Below are positions 1 to 9,115 of a DNA stretch of 64,000 nt, in pieces (within the stretch, counting starts at the first letter, position 1; the number at the start of each line of letters is the position of its first letter). The notes under the pieces were generated by a model that was not told where the DNA came from, searched no databases, and saw only the letters and a program-made list of their open reading frames with translations. A program made the translations under genes and the position numbers. The DNA comes from Planctomycetota bacterium. Its GTDB lineage: Bacteria > Planctomycetota > Brocadiia > SM23-32 > JAKLEA01. The DNA lies in contig JAKLEA010000011.1 in the NCBI GenBank assembly GCA_022711755.1, positions 1 through 64,000 of the forward strand, written 5' to 3'.

Positions 1-435
1 CGGCGACACTGGAAGGACAAGCCTGCGGAACGGGCGGCGGTTTACGGGAATCGCCGTCGCATCAGGGGTGCGCGTGGCAAGGCGCTATTGAGGAGGCGGG
101 GGGAGTTGCTGGAGCGTCCGTTCGCCCACTGCTACGACACGGGCGGGATGCGGCGGGTGTATCTTCGCGGGCACGGGAACATTCTGAAACGGGTGTTGGT
201 GCATGTGGCCGGGTTCAATCTTGGGCTGGTCATGCGCGCCATGTTCGGGATCGGCAAGCCGCGCGGGCTTCGTGACCGCGCGTCGCAGGCTCTTTTGTCG
301 CTTGTGCGCGTGTTGCTGGGGCGGTTGGGAGGCATTGCAGCCGCTCTGCTGCACTGTCTGGCTTTCGCGGGACGATCAGATGAGAGTTCCACACATATCT
401 TCCTTGCAGATCGTCGGCGCTTGACAGCAGCGTAA
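1..435 (+). CDS. DDE-type IS transposase, C-terminal part (5' end outside window)
   Basis: Frame 1 is open from the first base to a TAA at 433-435 and gives the last ~144 residues of a transposase. The residues around GELLERPFAHCYDTGGMRR, followed by the HVAGFNLGLVMR segment and GIGKPRGL, match the C-terminal end typical of DDE transposases of the IS5/IS1182-like group. The GELLER-F glutamate is probably the last of the catalytic triad. The first methionine-like codon visible (TTG at 88) is not a true start, because homology-like sequence runs upstream to the window edge. The gene ends 25 bases before the presumed IS terminus. Whether the whole element is intact cannot be judged here. Confidence 0.8.
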   Translation, partial: RRHWKDKPAERAAVYGNRRRIRGARGKALLRRRGELLERPFAHCYDTGGMRRVYLRGHGNILKRVLVHVAGFNLGLVMRAMFGIGKPRGLRDRASQALLSLVRVLLGRLGGIAAALLHCLAFAGRSDESSTHIFLADRRRLTAA

Positions 436-460
436 ACGGCAGCTTTTTCAACGGGCTGCT
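1..460 (+). mobile_element. 3' end of an insertion sequence
   Basis: The left edge of the window lies inside an IS. It holds the C-terminal part of a DDE transposase ending at 435, then a short tail. The tail has an IS-like terminal sequence, whose minus-strand reading is CAGCCCGTTGAAAAAGC, ending at about 459-460. The next bases belong to a methyltransferase gene read on the other strand, so this junction is the IS/host boundary. The other end lies outside the window, so inverted-repeat pairing and target duplication cannot be confirmed. Confidence 0.75.
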
Positions 461-1665
461 AGTACAGCATGTCCGGTGGAACCACTTCCGGCAAACGCAT
501 CAAGGATCACATCACTCGGACCTGTAACATACTGGAACAACCTTGACAATACCTCGTGGTCTTTTGGGTTGTCGAATGCTCTCTGTCCATCAAAAAGGTT
601 CCGGAGGAACTTCGCTGCGACTTGTGCTTGTTTTTGAATGATGCTCGTCATGACTTGACCGCCAACGATCTCCTCTGAACCTTCCTCCTCTGAGGCTACG
701 AGATATGCCTTTCGAAATGGCGGTTGCCTTTCATCTTCGCGGAACTGAATCAGCCCCGACGAAATCTGTTCCTGCATTGCTTCCGGGGTCGCGAAACCCC
801 ATCCTCGTTCGGGTACCTTGCATGGTTTCCCTGTCGCGGGGTGGATGACGTCGTAGCGAGGACCACCTCCACCCGGCCACGATATGTCTCGATCCCTCCA
901 CACGCCACCGCGATCGATGTGTTTGTAACGACTATGTTGCAAAGCAGGATCACCTTTGGGTAGGGACTTGTACCAGTCACGAAGCTCTTGCGTCATTGAC
1001 TGATAGTCATCGTAATGCTTCTCGCGTAGCTCGTGGTACTTACGAAGTATTTTTGCAGCTCCAGGCTTGGATTCACGCCATGTGGTCTGGTGTTCCCGAA
1101 GAGTAGAAAGAGAACGCGCATAGACAAGAATGTACTCGTGGCCTACTGAGAACAGCTTCGCATCATTCTTCCGTGTCTTATCCCATACAAGCTGCGCGAT
1201 GAAGTTAGCAGGATCGAATATCTCGTCTACAATACACTTGAGACGGTGAGCTTCAAAGTCATCAATACTTATAAGAATAACGCCATCAATCGTCAAAAAC
1301 TCCCGCAGCAATGCCAATCGCGGATACATCATGCAGAGCCATTTGTCGTGTCGGGATAGGTCTTCGGCTTCTCTGCCGACGGTTTTGCCGAGCCATTTGC
1401 GAATCTGCGGGCTGTTGACGGCGTCGTTGTATATCCAGTTCTCGTTGCCGGTGTTGTAGGGCGGGTCAATGTAGATGCACTTGACCTTCCCGGCGTAGTA
1501 GGGCAGCAGCGCCTTGAGCGCCAGCAGGTTGTCGCCCTCGATCAGCAGATTCCCACAGTCCGGATCCCCGACGGAAAGGGATTCGTCGCAACGCAGCAGG
1601 TGATACGGAACCTGGCGGTGGTGGTCAACGACGGCCTCTTTCCCTATCCAGTGCAGCGTCGGCAT
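448..1665 (-). pseudogene. mod: type III restriction-modification methyltransferase (Mod), truncated by an IS
   Basis: This is a DNA N6-adenine methyltransferase of the beta class (type III Mod subunit). It begins [12 protein letters not shown], a start typical of the family. It has motif IV DPPY at residues 67-70 followed by NTGNE, a variable target-recognition region in the middle, and the SAM-binding motif I DAFAGSGSTG at 389-398, the DPPY-before-FxGxG order of the beta class. The reading frame stops only seven residues after motif I (HAVLAAR). In intact enzymes motif I is followed by a further stretch and several conserved blocks. The last codons coincide with the end of the insertion sequence at 1-460, so the 3' part has been separated by IS insertion. 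The partner res gene is not visible. Probably inactive. Confidence 0.85.
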
Positions 1666-1848
1666 GAAGAGGAAGGTTACAGCAAGAGGCGGAATCGGTC
1701 AACCGACGGTTTCGCCCCGCGCCCGCCCCATTTTTCATTGCGGCAGGCCCGTCGCGTCGTACAATATCCTCCGTTCACCCATCGCTGGACGCCACCGGCG
1801 GGACTTTGGGATGGCGGCGCGCGAAACGCCGCCGCCTCCGGAGCTGAC

Positions 1849-2433
<585 letters not shown>

Positions 2434-2442
2434 CATGCGCGC

Positions 2443-2457
2443 GGGTGCAAAGCACCC
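2443..2457. repeat. short hairpin downstream of trpG
   Basis: GGGTGC-AAA-GCACCC forms a perfect 6-bp stem with a 3-base loop 10 bases after the trpG stop. A second palindrome, CCCGCGCGGG (2419-2428), overlaps the last trpG codons. No T-run follows, so it is not a classical intrinsic terminator. It may stabilise the transcript 3' end or mark the edge of the neighbouring IS remnant. Confidence 0.4.
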
Positions 2458-2556
2458 ACCCCTGGACATTGGCCTTTGACTAGGTATTGGCATTATAGCT
2501 GGGAGTAGTTGTGGCGAAACCACCTTTCTTCTTGACTTAAGCGCGTTTTGCTGTAT

Positions 2557-2572
2557 CTAGTTATATAACTAG
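2557..2572. promoter_or_regulatory. 16-bp perfect palindrome ahead of transposase remnant
   Basis: CTAGTTATATAACTAG is a perfect palindrome placed between a TTGACT hexamer (2532-2537) and the strong ribosome binding site AAGGAGGG that precedes ATG 2594. Its position suggests an operator, possibly for the AbrB-like N-terminal segment of the adjacent transposase. The regulatory role is inference. Confidence 0.4.
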
Positions 2573-2593
2573 AGAAGAAAGGAGGGCCCCCTC

Positions 2594-4219
2594 ATGGGCT
2601 TTCCCACAAAAGTCCAACTCATCAACCGCACGGCAAGCCAACAGTGGTACATCAACTTCCCCTCCGCGCTGGCCCAGGCCATGCAGTTCAAACGCGGAGA
2701 AGTCGTCGAGTGGATCGTAGAGGACAACTCGCAACTGGTACTGCGCAGGAGAACACCGCCGCCTTCCGCTCTCAAAAAAAAACGTCCGGCCTCCTCGACG
2801 AGTTCGTCCAACTCTGGAACTCCCCGCCAAGCGCATTCTCCCAGCGACGAACCGCCCAAAGAGCGCTGACCCTGGCGCTGAGCGCCCTGGTAAACACAGG
2901 TCCAGGCACGATCACCGGCTGGCTGTGCAACCTCGGCGCTCAGTTCCAGGACTGGTCGGCCGCCTATCGCCTCTTCTCGCGCAGCCGCTTCGATCCCGAA
3001 ACATTCTGGAGCGTGGCGCGCCGCCAAGTTCTGGAACGCCTGGACCCCGGCGCGCCGATGGTAGTCGCCATGGACGACTCCCTGTTGCCAAAAAGCGGAG
3101 CCAAGACGCACGGCGTCGCCTGGCGCCGCGCCCCCCTCGGACCCCCGTTCCAGACCAACCTGATCCGCGCGCAACTGATATTGCAGATATCCGCCGCCCT
3201 GCCGCGCGGTCGGGAACCAAGTCCGGCTACCATGATCCCGATAGCCTTGCGCCACTGCCCCACCCCGGCCAGACCGAAGAAAACCGCCTCACAACAGGAA
3301 TGGGCCGCATGGCGGCCGGAGGCCAAAAGGCTCAACATCAGCCTCCATCCGCCCAGCGCGCAGCCTCTCTTGGCCGGAGCATGGACGAGGATGAACCGGA
3401 GCGCAGCCGCCCGCTGCACGTCCTGGTTGACAACCGCTTCACCAACAAGACGGTCCTCAAGAACCTGCCCGAGCGCACAGTCCTCATCGGCCGCCTGCGC
3501 AAGGACGCCAAACTCTTCCACCCGCCCCCATGCGCGCAGGAGCCGCGCGGCAAGGGCCGCAAGCTCCAATACTGGCCGCCCGCCCCTACGCCCGAACAGA
3601 TACGCCAGGACGATTCCATCCCCTGGCAAGCCGCGCCCGTCCACGCCGCCGGCATGGTCCACAACATGCGCGTCAAAACCGTCTCGCCCCTGCGCTGGCG
3701 CGCCAACGGCCCCAGGGACGCGCGCCTCATCGTCATCGCCCCCCTGGGCTACAGGCTGCGAAAAGGCTCCAAACTCCTCTACCGCCAACCAGCCTGTCTC
3801 ATCGTCACCGCCCCGTCCGTCCCGCTCGCCCAAGCCGTCCAGGAATACGTCTGGAGCTGGGGCATCGAGGTCAACTTCAGGGACCAGAAACAACTCGTCG
3901 GCGTCGGCCAGGCTCAGGTGCGACACCCCGCCAGCGTCGAAACCGTCCCCGCCCTGGCCGTCGCCGCCTGCGCCTTCCTCCTGCTGGCCGGCCTGCGCCT
4001 GGGATCCGCTTGCCTGCTGCCCAGACCCAAGTGACGCCGCGACAACCCGCCGCCATACCCTTGCGCCGGGGATCTGATCAGACAACTGCGCGCCGAAACC
4101 AAGGCCCGCTGTCTGGGACTGGACAATTTCTCAAACTTCAGGAACTGGAAGGAGGCAAACCAGAACCTAATATTTCGCCTATCGACGCCCCCTCCGCCGT
4201 CCTCTACGCTACTGGTTAG
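2594..4219 (+). pseudogene. decayed IS4/IS701-like transposase with AbrB-like N-terminus
   Basis: One transposase can be followed through three frames. It starts at ATG 2594 with MGFPTKVQLI and a short SpoVT/AbrB-like segment (FKRGEVVEWIVED). It changes from frame 2 to frame 1 near an A9 run at about 2776-2784. Frame 1 carries WSVARRQVLERL and the first catalytic aspartate in VVAMDDSLLPKSG. It then shifts to frame 3 between about 3340 and 3400 for the second aspartate (HVLVDNRFTNK) and the glutamate region (YVWSWGIEVNFRDQKQ). A TGA at 4032-4034 sits where the family has tryptophan (RPK-stop-RRD). Frame 3 remains transposase-like beyond it (GDLIRQLRAETKARC). A last shift gives the typical end PSAVLYATG. 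Two or more frameshifts and a nonsense codon make this a dead copy. No terminal repeats were identified. Confidence 0.82.
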
Positions 4220-4231
4220 CCGCTTTCGCCC

Positions 4232-4260
4232 TTCCTGCAACCTACATATCTCGTTATAAT
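4232..4260 (+). promoter_or_regulatory. putative sigma70-type promoter of tyrS
   Basis: A consensus TATAAT lies at 4255-4260 with a weak TTCCTG at 4232-4237, 17 bases upstream. Transcription would begin near 4267. This makes the in-frame ATG at 4268 an essentially leaderless start and favours GTG 4325, which has an upstream AAAGG, as the tyrS start. Confidence 0.45.
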
Positions 4261-4324
4261 AAGACCAATGTCTAGATGCGCGCTTTGCGCCCACGCGAAA
4301 TTATCTCTTCGTGAAAGGCCGACC

Positions 4325-5554
4325 GTGAGCTTTCCTCCCGTCGAAGAACAACTGGCAAGGATCCGCCGCGGCGTGGCGGACATCGTCCCCGAGGCCGAAC
4401 TCGTTGAAAAACTGACCCGCAGCCGCAACGAAAACCGCCCTCTGCGCGTCAAGCTGGGCCTCGATCCGACGGCCCCGGACATCCACATCGGCAACGCCGT
4501 CCCACTATGGAAGCTCCGCGCCTTCCAGGACCTCGGCCACCAGGCCGTCCTCATCCTGGGCGATTACACGGCATGCGTCGGCGACCCCTCCGGACAGAAC
4601 AAGACCCGCCCGCAACTGACCCATGACGCCGTCATGGCCCACGCCCAGACCTACCTTGAGCAAGCCGGCAGAATCCTCGACCTCGAAAAGGCGGAAATCG
4701 TAAAGAACGGGGACTGGTTCTCGAAAATGTCCTTTGGCGAGGTCACGCGCCTCTGCGCCCGCATGACCGTCGCTCGGATGCTGGAACGAGACGACTTCGC
4801 CAAGCGATACAAGGCCGGGGAGCCTATAGCCGTTCACGAATTCCTCTACCCGCTCATGCAGGGGTGGGACTCCGTCGAGGTTCGCGCGGACGTGGAGCTT
4901 GGCGGCACGGATCAGCTTTTTAATCTTATGGTCGGGCGGGAACTCCAGCGCGACATGGGCATGGCGGCCCAGGTTGCCGTCACGAATCCGCTGCTCGAAG
5001 GGCTTGACGGCGTCCACAAGATGTCCAAAAGTCTGGGTAACTATATTGGAATCACCGAGTCGCCGAAGGACATTTTCGGCAAGGCAATGAGCATCCCCGA
5101 CGCGATGATGAAGAAATACTTTATCATGACCACCGACGCTACGATGGAAGAGATCGAGAGCCTGCTTGCTCCTAGCGCGCATCCCAGAGAGGCAAAGGTT
5201 GCGCTGGCGAAAGCACTGGTCAAGCGTTACCACAGCGCTGAGGCTGCGGAACAGGCGGCGGAGGAATTCGACCGCATCTTCCGCGAGCGCGAACTCCCCG
5301 ACGAAATGCCCATCGTCAGGATTCAGCCCGGCGAATTGGAGAACGGGAAGATATGGATCGTGAAGCTGCTGGTCCTCGGCGGCTGCGCGGAGACCAACGG
5401 CCAGGCCCGCAGGCTCGTCGCCCAGGGGGGGGTGCGCGTCGGCGCAAGCGCGGAATCCCTGGAGAAGGTTGACGACGAGAAGGCGCAGATCGAGCCGACG
5501 GCGGGATTGATCATCAAAGCCGGCAAGAGGCGGTTTTTCAAGTTAGAGCAATAA
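4325..5554 (+). CDS. tyrS: tyrosine--tRNA ligase
   Basis: This 409-aa class I aminoacyl-tRNA synthetase charges tRNA-Tyr in the cytoplasm. The HIGH-type signature appears as HIGN at residues 54-57 (PDIHIGN) and KMSKS is at 232-236, separated by the tyrosine-binding ELGGTDQLFN region. A C-terminal S4 RNA-binding domain is visible (GGCAETNGQARRLVAQGGVRVG). Size fits the bacterial type-2 TyrRS branch (~400-430 aa). GTG 4325 is preferred because the protein then starts SFPPVEEQLARI, as in relatives; ATG 4268 would add 19 unlike residues. An unbroken run of eight G lies inside the S4 domain coding region near 5426-5433; the frame is intact. It is a single gene between an IS remnant and a convergent ClC gene. 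Confidence 0.96.
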   Translation: MSFPPVEEQLARIRRGVADIVPEAELVEKLTRSRNENRPLRVKLGLDPTAPDIHIGNAVPLWKLRAFQDLGHQAVLILGDYTACVGDPSGQNKTRPQLTHDAVMAHAQTYLEQAGRILDLEKAEIVKNGDWFSKMSFGEVTRLCARMTVARMLERDDFAKRYKAGEPIAVHEFLYPLMQGWDSVEVRADVELGGTDQLFNLMVGRELQRDMGMAAQVAVTNPLLEGLDGVHKMSKSLGNYIGITESPKDIFGKAMSIPDAMMKKYFIMTTDATMEEIESLLAPSAHPREAKVALAKALVKRYHSAEAAEQAAEEFDRIFRERELPDEMPIVRIQPGELENGKIWIVKLLVLGGCAETNGQARRLVAQGGVRVGASAESLEKVDDEKAQIEPTAGLIIKAGKRRFFKLEQ

Positions 5555-5581
5555 TAGGCGCGGCGTCTCAACTAACCATGT

Positions 5582-6922
5582 CTACCTGTTGATCGTATCG
5601 CGCAAGTTCAGATTGTCTGGCCCGTTGTTATCCCCGTCTGGACGATCAATCGCAGGCATTATCCCGCTTATCTCTTTGCCGATTTCCACACGGATTGATC
5701 CTGACTTCTTCACCGCGAGAACTTGAGAGGGGTATACGCTTCGGTGCCCGGTCATGATATAGCTGATTACGCACGAAAGCGCCGCATATGGCGCAACCGC
5801 CGGTCCGAACAGCTCTATGAACATGATGCTTGACGCAATCGGAGTGTTGGTCGCCCCGGCGAGCAGGCTGGTCAATCCAATGGCTGCCATGGTCGAGCGT
5901 TCGACATTGAGAAGATCACCGAATGCCGATCCTGCTGTCGCGCCCGTAAAGAATATCGGCGTCACGATTCCCCCGCTTCCGCCCGTATTCAATGTAATGC
6001 TCGTGAACACAGCCTTCAGAAAGAAAGCGCATCTGGGGACGGACTCTCCAGCCAGCGCAGCCCCCACAGTTTCGACGCCCAATCCCAGGTAGCGGGTTCC
6101 GAACGCCAGCCCCAGCGCGCAGAGCAGAAATCCGCCCAGAACAGCCTTTAATGATTTTCGGAGACTGGATTTCTCTGACAGGTATTTGCCGAACGCCAGC
6201 GCTTCCACCAGCATGAATGAGCATAAACCGAAAAGAATGCCCGCCGCGATAACCTTCGCGAGAAAGAGATTATCGTTGATGGGCATGGCGACGGGGGTGT
6301 ATGCGCCGTATTTCACGCCCAGTCCTGCTGTGGTATGGAAGGAAATCATGCCTGCCACAAACGATGGGAGAAGGACGTCATAAAGCATCTCACCGACAAA
6401 AAGGACCTCGACCCCAAACACCGCTCCTGCGACGGGCGTTCCGAAAACTGACGCAAATCCCGCGCTGATCCCGCAGATGACCACCTTCTTGCGATCCGTG
6501 TCATTAAAGTGGAATATATCGGCAAACTTGGATGCCAGTGTGGCGCCTATCTGGGCGCACGGTCCTTCCTTTCCGGCAGAGCCTCCAAGCGCAATCGTCA
6601 CAACAGTTGTTACGAGTTTAATCGGAGCCACGGCGAGTGGTATCCTGCCGGAATTCTCGTGAACCGCCTTGATAACCTTCTCGGTTCCGTGCCCGGCTGC
6701 GCCTGGCGCAAGGCGCTGAGTGACGAGAACGCTGACAAGCATTCCCATCGGCAACAGGAAAAAGTGATAATCAACAACGCGCATCTGCGCTATTGACCTC
6801 TCAAGAATCAAAAGGAATCCTGCAGTTGAGACGCCTATCAGAACGCCGACTGCGGACGCAATGCTGATCCATTTCATTATGCTCAGGAAAAGAACAGTCT
6901 CTTCAGAAAGCCTTTGGCGCAT
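5582..6922 (-). CDS. ClC-family chloride channel or H+/Cl- antiporter
   Basis: This 446-aa inner-membrane protein has the ClC core. The anion-filter motif region appears as GHGTEK near residue 78. The gating-glutamate motif is GKEGP at 117-121 (Glu119). GFASVFGTPVAGAVFGVE marks the middle of the fold, and SGGIVTPIFFTGATAGS the second half. Retention of Glu119 is compatible with proton-coupled exchange or gated conduction; the GSGIP-type serine motif is not recognisable in its usual form, so selectivity is uncertain. Hydrophobic segments fill nearly the whole length, with no C-terminal CBS domains. It lies at the downstream end of a minus-strand gene run and converges with tyrS; 94 bases separate it from the DUF6785-like gene. 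Confidence 0.9.
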   Translation of the reverse strand: MRQRLSEETVLFLSIMKWISIASAVGVLIGVSTAGFLLILERSIAQMRVVDYHFFLLPMGMLVSVLVTQRLAPGAAGHGTEKVIKAVHENSGRIPLAVAPIKLVTTVVTIALGGSAGKEGPCAQIGATLASKFADIFHFNDTDRKKVVICGISAGFASVFGTPVAGAVFGVEVLFVGEMLYDVLLPSFVAGMISFHTTAGLGVKYGAYTPVAMPINDNLFLAKVIAAGILFGLCSFMLVEALAFGKYLSEKSSLRKSLKAVLGGFLLCALGLAFGTRYLGLGVETVGAALAGESVPRCAFFLKAVFTSITLNTGGSGGIVTPIFFTGATAGSAFGDLLNVERSTMAAIGLTSLLAGATNTPIASSIMFIELFGPAVAPYAALSCVISYIMTGHRSVYPSQVLAVKKSGSIRVEIGKEISGIMPAIDRPDGDNNGPDNLNLRDTINR

Positions 6923-7016
6923 TTCATTTCACCTTCGTGTCGTCTTCTATCCTTCGTATCAATCCGATGCACAGTTGTAACACGGGAAAGTCCTTGGTTC
7001 ACATATGCGGACAAAC

Positions 7017-9080
7017 TCACGTCGGCAACAGGAAAATCCCCACCGGCTGACGCCCCGTCCAGTAAAGTATCGCATTGACCAGCATCCAGACGCCGCCCAT
7101 CGCGTAATCCCCGATGATTACTCCATAAATCGCTGGTTTCAGGCGCTGGTAGGTCTTCGCCCCGCCGTATCGCAGGACCATCGTTTTCACCATCCACCCC
7201 AGCATGATGGATAGCCACAATGCGCCGACCGGATAACCGTCCGCCAGTATGAATCCGAGCGCATGGAAGGGCCACCCCGCGTAGCGACGCCGCATGAAGG
7301 CGAGGAACAGCGCAATCGCGCCGCCGCTTGAGAAATGGAGCCAGTATTTCCCGCGCGGAATCGGGCGGATCACGGCCGTCGCAACCTCGCCGATGTAGAC
7401 GTTGTTGGCGCTCACCGTGCCCCATCCGTCCTCCCGGAACATGCCGAAGTGATAGGTCTCGATCAGGTGGCCGGGAATGCCGACCGCCAGACCGATTACC
7501 AGCGCCAGGAACATCGCCAGCGCGAGATGGCGCAGTTTCAATCGCCCGCTGGACGCGCTCATGCGCTGGCTGTGCATGGCATGCGGCAGCAGCGTCTCGC
7601 CCATGTCATGCCCCAGCGGAACCGTGAAAATGGCTGCAAGCGACGCCGCCTTCAACCCGATCGCCGGCAACCCGAACAGTCCGAGCATCGGCGTCAGCGT
7701 TGTCCATCCCGTCTCCACATGGACCACCCCTGCCTCATTCACCGCCCTTGCGACGAGCAGAATCATCACTACAACCCCGCCCAGGAAACACATCGCCCAG
7801 ACCGGGCCCATCCCATATCTCCATAGCCAGAGCCATGTTATGACACCAGTCAGCATGACGCCTATTGCGGCAATTCCGGCGGGACGCCACTGCGGATCGG
7901 TCCTTGACCTCAGAATGATCCTGCCGCCGGTTGCAAACGCCCTTCTGAGATACGTCCTTGCCCCCCAGAACAAGGTCAGGGCGAATATCACGCTTGCGCC
8001 CAGGTCCATAGCCGAACGCCGCTCAGTCCATGTCGGCACGTTCACCCAGCCCAGGAATATCCGCTCCGCCTGAAGCACCAGGTAGAAGAACCATACGCTG
8101 AAGGCCACGTCCGACGGAACCAGCATCGCTACTGCGGCCACTGACAGGTAAAGCTTGCCATTGTAGAGCGAACCGTAGGCCATCTTCCACGGGTGCTCAG
8201 TGAACATTCCTCCCAGCGCCCATGTCAGTTTAGGCGCGGGAACTGTGGGATAATATGTATTCAGGCCTGCCATAAGCTGGATGACGATGGGCACGGAGGC
8301 CGCCACCCACATCTTTCTGCTGCGCAGCAGCGAGTTGAAGGCCCGTCCCTTTTCCGGCTCCCGGACCATCTCGATGCTCATCTGAATAATGGGGAAACTT
8401 ACGTGTTCGTTATGAACCCATTGTTGTCTGAGCAGGAAGCTGAGACAGATATGTAGACCGAACAAGCCTAGGAAAAGGACAGACCAGTGTGCAATCGGGC
8501 CGAGCCACGCCCCCCAGGGAACCGGCGAATTGCTTTCAACCGCCCTGAAGTTCTCGATCACCGGGTTGCCCAGTCCGGTCGCAGCGTCAATGGCCTCCGT
8601 CGTGGGAAACAGCCGCGGGTCGAGGGATTCCATGATCGGTTTCCAGTGCGCGTGCCCGCCGTCCGCATAAAGCCACCACGGCATCGTGAGCGTCGAGGGC
8701 CAGTAGCGCAGCAGACCGGCTCCGGGAAGACCGGCGGAAACCGTCATCATTGACCATATGATGATCAACTCGGACGTGCTCAGGTGCGAACCTTCTGCAA
8801 CGGCCTTGACAATGCCGTTGACGAAGACCAGTAGCATCATCATGCAGATGATGCCGATGGGCAGATGATTACCGACGAAGAGAGTGCTGAAGAGGATGTA
8901 ATTGTTGTAAGGTGTCCACAACACAATGAATATGACAGCCATCGCGCCGATGATGAACGCCCGGGGTGTAAGACCGCTGTGGCGGCTCGTCTGCTCGACG
9001 TCAAGGATTTCCACTGCGCCGGCATTGGTTGCCGCATGCTTATTACGTTGGATTGTTTCAGTTTCACCTTCCAGTCTCAT
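7017..9080 (-). CDS. DUF6785/DUF6784-family polytopic membrane protein
   Basis: This 687-aa integral membrane protein has many hydrophobic segments (about a dozen or more) from residue ~40 to the end. After a short cytoplasmic N-terminus it shows LTPRAFIIGAMAVI, a glycine/proline-rich SAGLPGAGLLRYWP loop and a RQQWVHNEHVSFPIIQMSIEM segment. These match the family seen in planctomycete- and Lentisphaera-like genomes annotated as DUF6785/DUF6784. The function of that family is not established; its size and topology suggest a transporter. It is the last gene of a minus-strand run, 35 bases after the VCBS/DUF4091 protein, so its substrate may be a product of the upstream secreted enzymes. ATG 9080 is used; its ribosome binding site is weak. 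Confidence 0.75.
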   Translation of the reverse strand: MRLEGETETIQRNKHAATNAGAVEILDVEQTSRHSGLTPRAFIIGAMAVIFIVLWTPYNNYILFSTLFVGNHLPIGIICMMMLLVFVNGIVKAVAEGSHLSTSELIIIWSMMTVSAGLPGAGLLRYWPSTLTMPWWLYADGGHAHWKPIMESLDPRLFPTTEAIDAATGLGNPVIENFRAVESNSPVPWGAWLGPIAHWSVLFLGLFGLHICLSFLLRQQWVHNEHVSFPIIQMSIEMVREPEKGRAFNSLLRSRKMWVAASVPIVIQLMAGLNTYYPTVPAPKLTWALGGMFTEHPWKMAYGSLYNGKLYLSVAAVAMLVPSDVAFSVWFFYLVLQAERIFLGWVNVPTWTERRSAMDLGASVIFALTLFWGARTYLRRAFATGGRIILRSRTDPQWRPAGIAAIGVMLTGVITWLWLWRYGMGPVWAMCFLGGVVVMILLVARAVNEAGVVHVETGWTTLTPMLGLFGLPAIGLKAASLAAIFTVPLGHDMGETLLPHAMHSQRMSASSGRLKLRHLALAMFLALVIGLAVGIPGHLIETYHFGMFREDGWGTVSANNVYIGEVATAVIRPIPRGKYWLHFSSGGAIALFLAFMRRRYAGWPFHALGFILADGYPVGALWLSIMLGWMVKTMVLRYGGAKTYQRLKPAIYGVIIGDYAMGGVWMLVNAILYWTGRQPVGIFLLPT

Positions 9081-9115
9081 GGGTGCTATTTGATTCCGTA
9101 ATGAAGGAGCGCTGC

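Noticed and set aside
2760..2800. Programmed frameshift at the A9 run of the transposase
   Set aside because: The run could support slippage, but further frame changes and a nonsense codon downstream show decay rather than a regulated product.
5420..5440. Phase variation at the G8 run in tyrS
   Set aside because: An essential single-copy synthetase is unlikely to be phase variable; the frame is intact.
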